A DNA stretch of 64,000 nt, taken from Torymus aiolomorphi. Its lineage: Eukaryota > Arthropoda > Insecta > Hymenoptera > Torymidae. Positions 25,709 through 38,720 of the stretch are shown piece after piece (the stretch's first letter is position 1; each line of letters starts with the position of its first letter). The stretch covers positions 109,939,235 to 110,003,234 of the forward strand of contig CM070874.1 of the NCBI GenBank assembly GCA_036365515.1. The letters run 5' to 3'. The notes below the pieces were generated by a model, which saw nothing but the letters and a program-made list of their open reading frames with translations, did no database searches and was not told the origin of the DNA. Both the position numbers and the translations under genes were made by a program.

Positions 25709-26821
25709 GAACTAAAAAAAATAAAACATTCATGAATACACTTATATACCTAATATTATGAAATATCTTACAAGATTCATAAATCTTACAATTAAAATAT
25801 TTAATTAACAAATTACCAATCATTATTTCTAATCAAAACTTTTTTTGGTTAGCAAGTATTGCAGCTAAACATGCGCGCTATTAAACTATTTAAATAGCTC
25901 TACAAAATATAATTAATTAAATGAGTTGAGACAAATGATTTTACTTCATATTATATATCCTGTATTAATACAAAATTAGTCAAAATTAGTTCTGGTTTTT
26001 ATAACTATGGTTTTTTAATAAAATTTTGCTAAACGGAATCCGAAATCCTGATAAAGCGCTTTACATAAAAATGGAGTTTTACAGTTTATTTATAAAGATT
26101 TGATACCTTAAAAACTATCAAAAATCATTTAAACAAATTTTTTTTTTAAATCTTACAATTAATTGGAAAGAAGTATGAGTTTAAGAAAAAAAAATTATTT
26201 ATTCATAAACAGACAAAGTCAATTCTATTTCTTATCAATTTAGTAGAGATTACAGTCATTTTAAAATTACGAGTTTATAATGACTCAACATCTTGTTATG
26301 TAACTCATTAATATTTTTAGTTTCATAATTTTTCCATGAAAGAAAGTAAAAAAGAATAATAAAATTCAAGTGCCGCTGATATGTATCTAATTACTTATGT
26401 ATCAGCATACGTATGTATAATTGAAAAGAAGTTTAGGGTACAAAAACATGAAAAAACTTATTTAACTTTCTTCTCAATATAAATAATTTCAAAATTTTCT
26501 TAATCGTATGATCTGATAACACATACTTTTTTTCAATCTTATTTTAATTCATAATCGAGACATTATATTAAAATTACAATAGTATAAACAACTTTTTTAA
26601 ACGTTTTGAATTATATTACATATTAAAACATTCACGAAGCTTTCTAGTTAAAAGAAAAACTTTAAAATCTTTTTAGTATTTAATACAAATATTTATAAAT
26701 ATGATATTCTATAACATTTCAACAGTAAATAAAAAATGTTTCTAAATTTTTTTTTGGAATCTGACATGAAATTATTATAAAAGTACATCTTTAGATATAT
26801 AAATAAATACTTACATTTATG

Positions 26822-27205
26822 TTAGTCTGTTATTATTATTAAACAATTTTTGAAAATTATAAATTTAATGCTCTCCAATACTAAAGAACTAGACACATAC
26901 GTAACACACACGAAACTGCGTTTTAAATTAACAACATGTTGATAACTAATGCTATATATTACAATTTTATCAAGCGGACACAGTATTATCGAAAGCACTC
27001 GGCTTGTGATAGCAATTGTAAATAATTTATTATTAATAATCAATTTAATAATCTGTTATTACTATTAAACAATTTTTGAAAATTATAAATTTAATGCTCT
27101 CCAATACTAAAGAACTATAGACATATTCCTAACACACGGGACTGCGTTTTAAATCAACAAAATGTTGTTGATAACGAATGCTACATATATAGATAAAAAT
27201 TATAA
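26822..27205. repeat. tandem duplication, ~155 bp, two copies
   Basis: The block at about 26826-26985 recurs at about 27050-27205, in the same orientation and offset by about 228 bp. Both contain TTTAATGCTCTCCAATACTA and ACTGCGTTTTAAAT with a few differences. It is non-coding. Confidence 0.7.
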
Positions 27206-28229
27206 AAAGATTATTAGATTATTAGATAAAAATTATAAATAGCGAATTTGATCAAATGTGATATTACATGATAATCAAAAGAAAAAATATTCAAATATTT
27301 TTTTATTTTCACTCCATTACATTAACAAAAATCTAAAGACAAATGAGTGTTTTATCAAGTTGTTTATTTTTTTTTTACTTATTTTAAAACACTTAACTAT
27401 AATTATTACTTACAGAAACAATTTTTTCAAATTATTTTATTCGACTTTCATTTTTTTAAATACGGAAATAGATCAAAGTAGGGGGATATTACCCTCATAA
27501 AAAGTTGTTGCGTACAAATTGTCGAAATACATCAATTTTATTTATGATATTCTTTCAACTAGAACGAGTTAAAAAAAATGTATTATATAATGTAATTTTC
27601 ATACTTGAAGAAAAAAGATTTGCACAAATAAAGAAAAAGAGGGGATGTTACCCTTATTATAAAAAGTAAATCTATAAATATTCCTTTTTTTAATCAATCT
27701 CACTTTTTTTAAGTGAATTTTAAGGTCATAAAACTCGTAAAAACTTAATTAATGAAAAAAATATAATTAAGGGTAGTTACCCCTAAAAATATTATTTCTT
27801 CAAAAACCTCGATATTTCAACTTTACTTTTCAATATTCTTTCAAATAGAATACATCGCTTAAAAAACTAAAATTCTGCTCTTTTAAAAATAGGGGTTGCA
27901 AATCCCTAAAATTGAAAATGGTGCAGTTTTATAGTCTTTTTTATTCTAAATATTTTGGCGTTGATTTTATGAAGATATCTTTATTCGTTTATGAAATATT
28001 GAAAAAAAAAACGATTTTCGGGGGTGAATTTTAGGGGTAAATTTTACCCTCTAAAAGTGAATATCGGCCGATAAAAAAATACGTATATTCTTATTTTTCT
28101 AATTACTATAACATATTGCAATATTATCAAAATCGGCGACTGACACTTGGGATACCTTCCTTGTAAGTCCGATGTTACCGACGTATTGTATCAATTTGTA
28201 TCTGACAATAAGGTGATGTTAAATACCGA

Positions 28230-28512
28230 CATAATTTTCAAACGAGTACATCTCATGAAAATACCAATAGAATCATCCAAAAAAAAATCTGAGTATAGTA
28301 TTAACATATACGGAGCGCTTGACAAACGTGTTTTTTCAAAAAAATATGAGAATTTATTTAATTAAATAAAAATCGTACTGTCGGTAAGTAGGAATCTGCA
28401 ATTGACCTACTTTTCAAACGAGCATATCTAACGAAAATGCTAATAGAATAACTCAAAAAATTTCCTGGATATAGTGTTTATGTGTACGGAGCGCTTGACA
28501 AAATTTTTTTTT
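28230..28512. repeat. tandem duplication, period ~177 bp, two diverged copies
   Basis: TTTTCAAACGAG, AATAGAAT and TACGGAGCGCTTGACAAA appear in the same order in both copies (about 28230-28335 and 28408-28504). The copies are diverged and non-coding. Confidence 0.6.
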
Positions 28513-28868
28513 CGAATAAACGCTTGAATGTTGATTTAAAAATATTGAAATTCACGGTTTCACATAGCTATAAATAGAAAAATTTAATTGTACTTACCAT
28601 GCTCTTATTTTACCTTTACTTTTCCTTGCTCCTCTTGAACACAAATTATTATATTATCAAAGAGATTGAGTTTTAATTTACATTTATAAATTATAATCAA
28701 ACTTATAAAAATTATATTCTGTTTTGTGCTTCTCAATAAAAAATTTAAATTAATTTTATTAATGTACAAATTATGAATTGTTCTTAAATATCATTAAAAA
28801 CTATTTGAAACTGTTTAAAATTGTTTAAAACTGATATTAGAAAATATGTCCAGAATCCTACATTTTGT

Positions 28869-29062
<194 letters not shown>

Positions 29063-29540
29063 CATAAATAGTTTAACAGTTACAAACAGTTTTAAATAAT
29101 TTTTAACAGTTATTAACTGTTATTATTAACATTTGTAATTTACGACAGGGAGATCATAAATGTACAAAAATATTCTAAATAACTAAAAATATTTGTTTAA
29201 AATACATAATTAGCAAATAAATACTTTTTTTACAGAATCTAGCTTTGAAAAATTTTTTCTATAATTTTATTCTTATTCTTACTCTCAGATCTATTTAGTG
29301 TTGAGTTATTGTTTTATTAAAGCTAACTGTAAAATAGAATTTAATTTTTCAATAAATAATTACTATATATTTATCTCTTTTTACAATAAAAATTTATAGA
29401 AAGGCCACTAGCCCAGTATTTACATACTTTATAAACCTCAGCAAATGTATTCAAATACAGTGGCGGCAGCACTCGGCGATAATGCCTCACGCTGCTCACG
29501 TATACATACATCTTTTTGCACATACACAAAGTGACGGCTG

Positions 29541-29873
29541 ACGAGCAGCGTTGGTTTATCCAAAAGTCTATGCTCATAGTTCATGACTGTAGACAAGTGG
29601 CGCCACAAGGTCATATCATTGCAACTCATGCGCGAGTATGAATAAAATTTGAAATTTTGTCGAATGAGCTATTCATAAATAATCCTATTTTAATATAATA
29701 AAAAAGAAAAAATAAAAAAAATTATTTATGAATTAAACGTAAGCTCATTTGACAAAATTTCAAATTTTATTCATATTCGCGCATGAGTTTCAATGATATG
29801 ACGTTATGGCGCCACTCGCCTACAGTCATGAACTATGAGCGTAGACTATTGGATAAACCAACGCTGCTGACGA
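29541..29873. mobile_element. foldback MITE just upstream of the Trm6 gene
   Basis: Two arms of about 150 bp (29541-29690 and 29715-29873) are reverse complements. They share GTTGGTTTATCCAA/TTGGATAAACCAAC, TTCATGACTGTAG/CTACAGTCATGAA and TTTGAAATTTTGTC/GACAAAATTTCAAA. A 25-bp AT-rich loop separates them. It ends only about 125 bp before the ATG at 29998, so it probably overlaps or abuts the promoter or 5' UTR of that gene. Confidence 0.8.
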
Positions 29874-29997
29874 GAGATGTGGACACTGGCACAGTGCACA
29901 TGTTTATAGTCCTAACCTCAAAAGCGTGCACAGTGCTCTTGTTTACTATCTGTTATTTTAAGTTTAAAATTTTATTTATTTCATAAAAACAACTGTG

Positions 29998-31368
29998 ATG
30001 GATCCAGAAGAAGTAGTTACAATTGACAGCCATGTAATTATACAAAGATTGAATTACAAAAAAGTTTACAGAGTCTCTGAAACTGGTTCTCTGGCTTTAG
30101 GGAAAGAAGAAATTAAAATGAGTCCTATCGTAGGAAAACCTTATTGGACTACATTCAAAGTTCTTGCGCCTCCAGGTGAAAAAAAATCGAAAAAAGGATC
30201 CCCTTCAACTTTGGTTGTTGCTGAAAAGAGTGACTCATTAGAAGACTTAAAAAATACTGTAGCAAGTGGGTATGATAATCGTTCAATTTTTGACGATGGA
30301 AAGTCTCAAAAACTCTCAAAAGATGATATCTTGGGTCTTCGGGATGCTGGTAAGTCAGGTCGAGAAATAGTGAGTAGTCTCATTGAGAACAATGCATCAT
30401 TTACAGAGAAGACTGAATATTCACAAGAGAAATACATTCGTAAAAAAGAGAAGAAGTATTGTCAATTTCTTTCTGTGCACAAACCAACACTTGCATCTTT
30501 GCAAGAAATTTATTTAAGACAAGATGCATCCAAAATTTATAACTTGAGAATGGACACAATAGCTCAAATATGTTCTTATAGTGACATTAAAGCAGATGGT
30601 ACATTCTTATTGTATGACAGTGGATCAGCTGGCCTTATTCCAGCAGGAATGCTCTCTAGGATAGGTAAGAATACAAATGGGAAATTACTTTACCTCCACT
30701 CTGGAGATCATCTACCACAAATGCCTATTGTGAGGGCTATGAACTTTCCCGATGAACAGTTTGGGAGATTGATTGCTGTCAGTATTTTTGACTTTTTAAA
30801 GAATTATAATAACAAAGTTGAAGCTAATAGTGAAATTGTATTGAATAAAATGGATACTGAAGAAAATAAAACAAATATAGATGATTCAAAGGTCAGTGAA
30901 ATAGTGAAAGATGCTGTAGATAACAATGACGAAAATTCTGAAGAAAACAAATGTGATAATACAAATTCTAGTAATTTAAAAAGAAAAAATATTGAAAATT
31001 TACCGGTAGAAGGTCCAATTGCTAAAAAATCAAGAAAAACTCTTGAAATAGAGCGATCTGTACAACTTATGTCTGACACAAAAGCTGATAGTTTAGTTAT
31101 CAGTACGAAAGAACATCCTCTTAATATAGTTAAAGCACTTTTACCATTTGTGAAATTATCGAGACCATTTGTTATCTATCATGCACATAGAGAACTATTA
31201 CAAGAAACATATTTTGCGCTAAAGCAGATGAGTAGTGTAATAAATCTTAGATTATATTCAAACTTTTTACGCTCGTATCAAATTTTACCCGACAGAACTC
31301 ATCCAGATATTTTGACGAATGACTGTGGTGGTTATATTTTGACTGGATATATTGTTGAAAAATCATAG
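29998..31368 (+). CDS. Trmt6: tRNA (adenine-58-N1) methyltransferase non-catalytic subunit Trm6
   Basis: This encodes the Trm6/Gcd10 partner of Trm61. The two form the nuclear heterotetramer that makes m1A58 in the T-loop of tRNAs; Trm6 binds tRNA but lacks its own S-adenosylmethionine site. The single-exon frame gives 456 residues, against about 480-500 usual for animals. The N-terminal barrel region includes IQRLNYKKVYRV (about residues 15-26). KIYNLRMDTIAQIC and DGTFLLYDSGSAGLIPAGML mark the start of the Rossmann-like C-terminal half. An acidic, Asn-rich, poorly conserved linker (about 275-330) with basic NLS-like KRK and KKSRK follows. GGYILTGYIVE closes the protein. I chose the ATG at 29998; the triplet before it is GTG, not a eukaryotic start. 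It converges on the transporter gene, with 332 bp between stop codons. Confidence 0.93.
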   Translation: MDPEEVVTIDSHVIIQRLNYKKVYRVSETGSLALGKEEIKMSPIVGKPYWTTFKVLAPPGEKKSKKGSPSTLVVAEKSDSLEDLKNTVASGYDNRSIFDDGKSQKLSKDDILGLRDAGKSGREIVSSLIENNASFTEKTEYSQEKYIRKKEKKYCQFLSVHKPTLASLQEIYLRQDASKIYNLRMDTIAQICSYSDIKADGTFLLYDSGSAGLIPAGMLSRIGKNTNGKLLYLHSGDHLPQMPIVRAMNFPDEQFGRLIAVSIFDFLKNYNNKVEANSEIVLNKMDTEENKTNIDDSKVSEIVKDAVDNNDENSEENKCDNTNSSNLKRKNIENLPVEGPIAKKSRKTLEIERSVQLMSDTKADSLVISTKEHPLNIVKALLPFVKLSRPFVIYHAHRELLQETYFALKQMSSVINLRLYSNFLRSYQILPDRTHPDILTNDCGGYILTGYIVEKS

Positions 31369-31595
31369 TGTATACATTTAGGTAGTTGAAATGATGAAAT
31401 TATTGATTTTATATCAAACACATGATCTATTATTAAAAATAATTGTAAGTATAACAAGAAATTGTATTTAATTTTATAACAAGTGTTAAAAACTTATTTT
31501 GTAAATACAATTATATACATTATAAAAATTTTTTACATAAAAAAACAAGTGGTTTTTTTAATTTTCTTATACATAATTTCTTCATATATATATAC

Positions 31596-31596
<1 letters not shown>

Positions 31597-31640
<44 letters not shown>
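31597..31640. repeat. (TA)n microsatellite
   Basis: A TA dinucleotide run of about 44 bp in the gap between the two convergent genes. Confidence 0.95.
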
Positions 31641-31645
<5 letters not shown>

Positions 31646-31700
31646 ATACTGCTGTATTTAATACGTTAAAATTAAATGAATATAAAGTTAAAAAAATAAT

Positions 31701-34037
31701 TTATTCAATATTTCTATTTATGTGAACCATTTCATAGCTTTTACCTACTCGACAAGCATATCTCTTTCTCTCTTTCTTGACCAGTTCACTAATAATACCT
31801 GCTCCTAAAGAGTCAGCAACAATGTTTATCATTGTTCTAAATCGATCTCTGAAAAAAGAAAAATAATAAATTTTATTAATTTTCATTATTCTCCATTATC
31901 AACAATGATAATATTTTAAAAATGAAAAATTTTGCATGCTTTGAGATAGTTAACAAATATTCTACAAAATATACGTTACACGAAACTATCCACGGCGATG
32001 ATTAATGCTACATCTTCAGCCGGTATACCCAGAGAATGCAACACCATGATTAGCATGGCGTAGCCGCCACTCGGCATTCCGGCAGCTCCGATACATGACA
32101 GTGTGCATGTGATGCTGGAATCAGGAAGAGATAATTATTAATTTTTTCAGTAATCCTACAAGAAATACAAACTAAAAAAATTAGTCGTATTTTAATTTTA
32201 AAGGATTTTTGCAATGTACACACCTATTAACAGTTTGATTATATATTTTATTTTTTGCTTTGATGGGAAAAAAGTTACGTATTAACTACTTTTTTTCAAG
32301 ATGGGCAGGAAATGAGCCTTTTTCCATGCCTATACAGTTTGAATAGAAAATCGCGCATTTCGGAGCATGCTTCGAAAAAGCAAAAGATAACATATCATCA
32401 TTCTCCGCTGTAGCGGGGGATAATATATTTATTAACGTGCTGTGCACGACTCAAAATGACCAATCACCTACTCAACTTCCATGCATAAAAAGGGACTATC
32501 ATGCTCTCGTTAAAAAAGAAACGGTGCGTAACACTGGAAGAAAATAACTATTTCAGACTCGGGTGAGGTCTTTTCACCACTCGACTCCGACTCGTTCTGA
32601 ACACCTCACCCGCGCTTGAAATAGCCCATTTTCTCCCCTTGTTGCACAACGTAATATTAAATGGATACTTAACTAATGAATTACAATGATACAAAAACCC
32701 TCTCATAAACCCTCTGTATAATAAGGAAGAGAAATATAAGAAAGTACTTCCTTATAGTTTATAAAAACTCAAAGGCATTAAGTTTTTACAACATGACACG
32801 CTATTCTTTCAACCCATACATTCCTCCTTCATCATTTATCAATTTATTAATAAGCTCTTTTTTCCAACTAATTATAGCCTTATCAATCACGCGATAAGAT
32901 TCATTATAACCGCCTACATATACTTCATCTCCCAGCATACACACAGCACCACTTAACGTGACTTCCTCCTGTCCTTTACGCATATACATACCTGATGGCT
33001 ATGGCCTGGACGAGCGTCAGCTCGAGTCCTCGCATTTGCATAATGAAGAGCGCGCCGATGGTCTCGTACAGCGCGATCCCGTCCATGTTGATGGTCGCGC
33101 CTATCGGAGCGACAAAGCGCGATACTTGCGGATCGACGCCGAGCTTGTCCAGGCAGCGGATCGTCGTCGGCACCGTCGCCGTGCTGTTGCGGAGAAACAA
33201 AAAGAATGAAAGAGCGGTTTCAAGGATTGCGCAAGGTCTGGTTGGTTTCATACTGATTGACGCGGGATTGTATAGCTATTTTAAATTAGATTCCTCTGCA
33301 CAATAGTTTAAGTGTCTGGTATAAGTATAATGCATAATAGTCGTAAAGGAGATTTAGGATTTGATTTAAGCTCGAAACGATTCTTGGTGATTGTAAATAG
33401 CTAATTATTGGCTTTGAAACAATGTGTACTTTTGAAAGTCTCTTGTACATATATGATATCTAAATTTATATTAGTATAGTGTTTAAGGATAGGTACATTA
33501 CGAAAGAAAGGATTGAAACGTTAGAATGCTAAATAAAGTTTCAAAAAAGTAAAATTGTTTTCCCCGTATAATAAAAATTTCTCTCCTTTTTACTAAAAAT
33601 ATTAATAAAAAATAATACAAAGAAATTAATTTTATTTTTCTATTTTTTCAACGACTTTGGTAAAAGAAGGTACCATTTCAGAATCCGTTTGAAAAAGATA
33701 TCAAAACGAACTTTAAAATAATGATAAGAGTATCAAAAATGTATAAAGTGTGCAATCGAGTCATCCCTATAAAAATACCTAGATCTCGTAATATAAAAAA
33801 AACCGCTGCCAATTCATTGGCACGTAGCTTCCTCAAACTAATTTATCACTTGCTTTTTTTAAATTTGAATGCTAAAAATTAATTTTTCACAACAAATCTT
33901 TGTTAATTCATTCCCATAGTACAACTGTTTTTCTTTGTTGTTGTTACTGTTCATTCAACAATTTGACTATTAATGCAAAAAATATATCTGTTTCTTTGCC
34001 CCTTTGTATATCCTACACGCACACACATACACACACA

Positions 34038-34078
<41 letters not shown>

Positions 34079-36322
34079 ACACACACACACAAATACACAC
34101 GCGCGCGCACGCGCGCGCGAAAAAAATGTTCTCAAAATCGACAAATTCGACATATATCGCCTTGAAACATCTTTCTGAACAATTTTTGTCTTGAAAATTT
34201 TTTTCACCGTTACAAAGCTTCCTGTATGAGGAAGCACAAATTATTTTTTTATTTGATTTGACTTCTTTTTTGGAGCAGATTCTGAATTTGTATACCTTTT
34301 CGAACCGGATTCTGAGATGGTAGCTTCTTTTACCAAGCCGACTATATGGAACAAAATTCGTATTATAAGAGAATAATTACTATGATTGACTTAAATATTA
34401 CATTGCTTAAAAAGTCACCAGAACTTATCAATTCACTCAGAAATTTGCATTAACATCCACAGCATCATTAACTAAAAATTGTTTCTGTGTACACTATTAT
34501 CACCTCAATCAAAACAATTTAATTGAATTCAAATGATACACCACCTTGACGAAGTACCGAACGCAGTGACGAGCGCCGGGCCCATTTTCATAATTATTCG
34601 GTACGGCGAGCGGCGCGTGCACAAGAAATAGATAGTCGGCAACACCACCAGCGCCTGAATCATCAAACCCGTGAAAACTGTGAGAACGAAAATTCCCAGA
34701 CGCGCCACTTCCAGTCCTCCAGATTCATCGGCGGATCTCAGTATCTTACCGGATATCAGAAATATCACGGCCAGTGGAGCTGCCCTGCGCAAAAATCGTT
34801 ACACTATCTCAATCGTTCAGAGTAATTGCTGCTGTGCAAAGCTTTGTATAGAATGTTTGTGATTGAGCGTACTTTATGACCCAGTCTATGATTTCGGCAG
34901 TTACAGCGGCTAAGCTTTCGAAAAAGCCCTGCAACGGTTTTTTCGTCTCTTCCGACATGGTCCCCAGTGCCAAGCCGAATACTAATCCGCAAAATACCAA
35001 TCCGAGGACATTTGTTCCGGACGTGTATTGATGCGATATCTGCATGTCGTACGCTTTGATAACTGGAAAATAATTTATTTTTTTTTTTTAGAAATTTTAA
35101 AATTTAGGAATTTGAAAATATACGTTTATAATTTCCGTCTGAATCTTAATACTCTGTTATTTATTACATTGTTGGCCAAGCAAAATTTTTCGTACCTAGT
35201 TTTCTTCCTGATGCATTTTGTTTTGGTTGAACCAAAACAGTCTGATACTAAAATTCACGCAAACACACATTCTGTGTCAATAAAAATGTGTAATTTTAGA
35301 AATAATTTATACAAAAAGAAAATTTTTTACCTGTGACAGAGTGGCTCGAATTAAATTATCTGGACATAAATTTCTGAAACAAAAAAATATTTTTAAATAT
35401 TGAAATTTTAAATTGAGAAAGAAAAATATTACTTGTAAATTACCTTAACAAGTCTAAAAATGTATCTACGGTGACAAAATCGATGTGTGTCTCGGGGTTC
35501 ATGTTAGTCCTATTAGTTTCGTCAGACGATCCCCATTCTCCTGGCCGAATAGTTTGGGACAATATAACACTCAAAGTTATGCCCAACGTGGTCGTAGTGA
35601 TATAATAAAACAGTGCTTTCAGGCCAATACTTCCTATGAGAAAAAAAGGGCACCGAATCACATATTAAATTTTATAACTGATATTTGACGCTTTTATTTG
35701 TAACTTTCTTTATGCGGATAGTAATTCTAAAGAAATAGTTTTTCATACAATGTATATATATTCTATGGCGATTTTTCGTTATTCAATTTTTTTTTTTTTT
35801 TTTATTTTCGAAGTTCTCTAAACTTTCTTCGTGATAAAAAACAATAGAAATTTTTTGTCACCAGGAAAGAAGTTAAAAATTCTTATAATTTATATAAGAT
35901 TAACAAAATAAAATACATCCTAAATACTGATATATAAACCAGATCCAAAAACAATTCATCAACATTTTGTTTTGCTAATCCCGGCATTTATAATACCTAC
36001 TTCCTCGAACTAAATCCGATAAACTAAATTCCCCTAAAATTCGCAATTATTCCAAAACTATAAGGGACCTGTATACTAAACATATACACACAGACTACTC
36101 ACCACTCTTGTTGAGGCTCGAGCTCGCGCTCACGATGCTCGAGATGACGAGGGGCAGTATCAGGCAGTTGACCAGCCTGAGAAAGATCTCGCCGGGGAAC
36201 TGCAGGTACATGAGCTCGCGCTCCGTCCACGGCTGGGCCGTCCACCATTTCAGAGCCACGCCGAGGAGCACGCCCGACAGGATGCCCAGGAACACCTGCA
36301 CCGTCGCACCCGGTCGCCACAT
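31701..36322 (-). CDS. Eaat: excitatory amino acid transporter (SLC1 family), nine coding exons
   Basis: This encodes a plasma-membrane Na+-coupled glutamate/aspartate transporter of the SLC1 fold. Exons on the minus strand: 36340-36103, 35633-35444, 35373-35331, 35247-35196, 35062-34873, 34784-34545, 33183-32992, 32114-31980, 31848-31701. All join in phase at GT-AG sites to give 469 residues from the ATG at 36322. The first exon is open upstream of it, so an extra N-terminal exon is possible. Motifs: PGEIFLRLVNCLILP at about 43; an extracellular loop with NRT and NAS glycosylation sites; SSST hairpin 1 at about 309-313; NMDGI at 344-348; GAAGMP hairpin 2; DRFRT with the substrate-carboxylate Arg (425). 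Family members have NMDGT; Ile here is unusual. Introns hold an (AC)n run at 34018 and an imperfect palindrome near 32545-32640. Confidence 0.93.
34018..34108 (+). repeat. (AC)n microsatellite, interrupted
   Basis: Imperfect AC dinucleotide run inside an intron of the EAAT gene, ending in a short CG-alternating stretch (GCGCGCGCACGCGCGCGCG). Confidence 0.9.
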
Positions 36323-36340
36323 CGTGTCCTGCGCCGTCGT

Positions 36341-38720
36341 CTGAAACTTTTCAAAGTCGTTGAAGTTTTTTTTTTCGTTTTGTGTATATGTTATTAATTG
36401 ATATCGTTGTTTTTAATTCGTGCGAATTATTTGTGTTGTTGAAAAATATTAATTTTTCAAATTGGATATTATATTTTGTTATTTTTTTCGAAAACTTGAA
36501 CATTTTTATTTTCGTTAGCCAAATTGTCAAGATATTTATTCAATAAAATGATTGGCACTTTTATGAACTAGGAAGTGAAAAGCAGTGAAAATTGTTACGT
36601 ATATGTTTCACGTTATTAAAGTTGTTTGTAATTTACGTACATGAAAAAGAATGAAATGATACTGGCAGTAATGTGGAGCAAGTGTGCACTTGAAGCAAGT
36701 GTCCGATTGTTGGTTAGTTATTTCAATGGAGCAACAAATAAACGGTGACCGTATAAATCTGTCAGTAGGGCATTAGACGTGGAAGCGAAGACATGATTTT
36801 CGTTATCGTTCGTGCCTTTACATACTGAGATTCAACAGGTGAGTTTCACTTTACGAGAATAATATCTTTTATTTGTTTTAAATTGCTTTCTTTAGGGATG
36901 TAGTAATGTATATTAAACTTGTTTCAAACATTTAAAATAATATTAAATTTAATTCATTTAGTCGAAGAATTAATTTTTTTTTATAAAAACAAAAATATGA
37001 AGTGATCTATTAATTTTTTCTAAAAGGTTTGTTTTAGGTAATTTAATTTTTTTTTTATTTTATGATAAATATTTTATGTTTTTTTCTAATACTTGTTTAT
37101 TTTACATCTCACAATTAACATTATTTCTTTAATTACCTAAACATTCTTCCTTATATTTTATAATTATATACGATTTGATGGATATTGTTTTTAAATTGTT
37201 ACCTAAATGCTGACGTACTATATTTTATTTAAGGAGTAATAACAGCATTGTCTCCAAATCCATTGCAATACAATATATATGCACACCTTCGATAAAATAT
37301 ATTATTTGCATATTTATGCGTGATTCCTGTCATTATTGTCACTCAATTTTAATATTTTTGTTTACGTCCGTTATTTATCAACACGAAAGTAAACTTCTAC
37401 GAAATATTTATGTAAAGTTTGAAGTTCTATTTCTAACTGATCTACATTCAAAATTTCAGATATAAATTTAATACTTTCTGTTCGAGGAGACTTCGAAAAA
37501 TCCATTCAAAATCATTTTTAAAAGACACGCATTAGCGCTCCAGTTCCATCACAATAATATACTTATATTCCACATCGCGCGCACACACACACACACACAT
37601 ACACAGATCCACTCGACCCGCGTCAATTCGCCCGAGCCGGCCGCATAAAGAGCTTCTTCGTCCTCTAAGAAACTAACGCCTATATCTATCTTATAATCGC
37701 GTATATACTCACTTGCTTCCTCTATCGCTGATTGCTGCCATCCAGCGCTCGTGTGACAAAACTAATCCGCTTTGTGAATGAATACTACACACGACGGCTG
37801 TCTGTACCCGCGGCTCGGATGATGATGAAGAAGGTGCGCGCCTATACGAAGACGTGTATACTCTTGCGATCTCGCTCTCCGTGCAATTGAAATTACGCGG
37901 AGATCCTGGATGGTGCGCGCGCGCGCGCGCCCGCGTGATTTGTGCACGTGTCGCTCCGTTTTTTTTTTTTTTTTTTTTTGAGCGTACGTGCAGACGCGTT
38001 TTGCTGCACTTTTGTTTTTATAATAAGGAATCGCGCGGATGTTTCGGGGACAATAATATATAGGTAGTATAAGTATAATACGTACCCGGTGTAAGATTCT
38101 ACGATGATTGTATTATTATCAGTGACGGCGGAAAAAAGAGCCTGGCGATAAGAATTGCCTTCGCCATTGAACCACGTAAGCGTCAACGACGTGCGTGGCT
38201 GTCGGCGAAAATTGTTTTAGTGTGACGCGTGTATATTGTTGTCTCCGATCTCTGCAGTGTGAGATACGCGCTCTTAAGTACGCGGTTTAGTTGACTGACG
38301 GGTGTGTCGCGGCAACTTTTTTTTCTAACATCTATATGTGGAGCGAATGTTACAGTGGTAGATGCATCGTTCGTATACAAGCCTTATCTACTTACTATAC
38401 TTACTTTAGTTGGGCGCACGCGTAAAGATACTTGCGCGTTCAACGAGATTTATTGTACGCGTGATATGCTGCTAATACATTAATCAATCCTTTGTAGATG
38501 CTCGAAAATGAAGCTATATCCTAATCTTTTTTACATCTCACCTATACTCCGAGGTGCAGTGACGGCACTCCTGCACCACACGAGTTTTTATTTTTATTTA
38601 ATTTTTAATCAAATGTAAGTACTGTAAGAGTAATCATAAACTTAATACAAAAAGTCCCTAATAGAACAAAATGTTATATAAACTTTCGAAATATCCGCTT
38701 TTAACTTTTTTTAGACGTAT
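36341..38720. other. probable 5' region of the EAAT gene; no coding seen
   Basis: This follows the first recognised EAAT exon upstream on the minus strand. It is AT-rich up to about 37550, then CpG-rich with alternating GCGCGC runs to about 38470. The CpG-rich part is the best candidate for the EAAT promoter and an untranslated first exon, by position only. I could not place a transcription start. A splice-donor-like CAG-GTGAGT on the plus strand at about 36838 has no supported exon. Confidence 0.35.

Larger units (their letters stand above)
22340..25715 (-). mobile_element. Jockey-type non-LTR retrotransposon (LINE), 5' truncated and decayed
   Basis: Three parts occur in the right order on the minus strand. 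First come gag-like zinc knuckles (about 25450-25710), then an apurinic-type endonuclease (about 24700-25160), then reverse transcriptase with a YADDT catalytic motif (near 23160). Zinc knuckles plus APE endonuclease plus RT is the Jockey-clade layout. The gag frame starts abruptly inside the protein, so the 5' end is lost. Frameshifts and stop codons interrupt both frames, so it cannot be autonomous. The 3' limit is approximate because I could not define a poly(A) tail or target duplication. Confidence 0.85.

Noticed and set aside
29995..29997. start of the Trm6 frame three bases earlier
   Set aside because: The triplet is GTG. The next codon, ATG at 29998, is the credible eukaryotic start.
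36099..36344. alternative frames over the first EAAT exon
   Set aside because: Only the frame with the transmembrane segment and PGEIFLRLVNCLILP joins in phase with the other eight exons.
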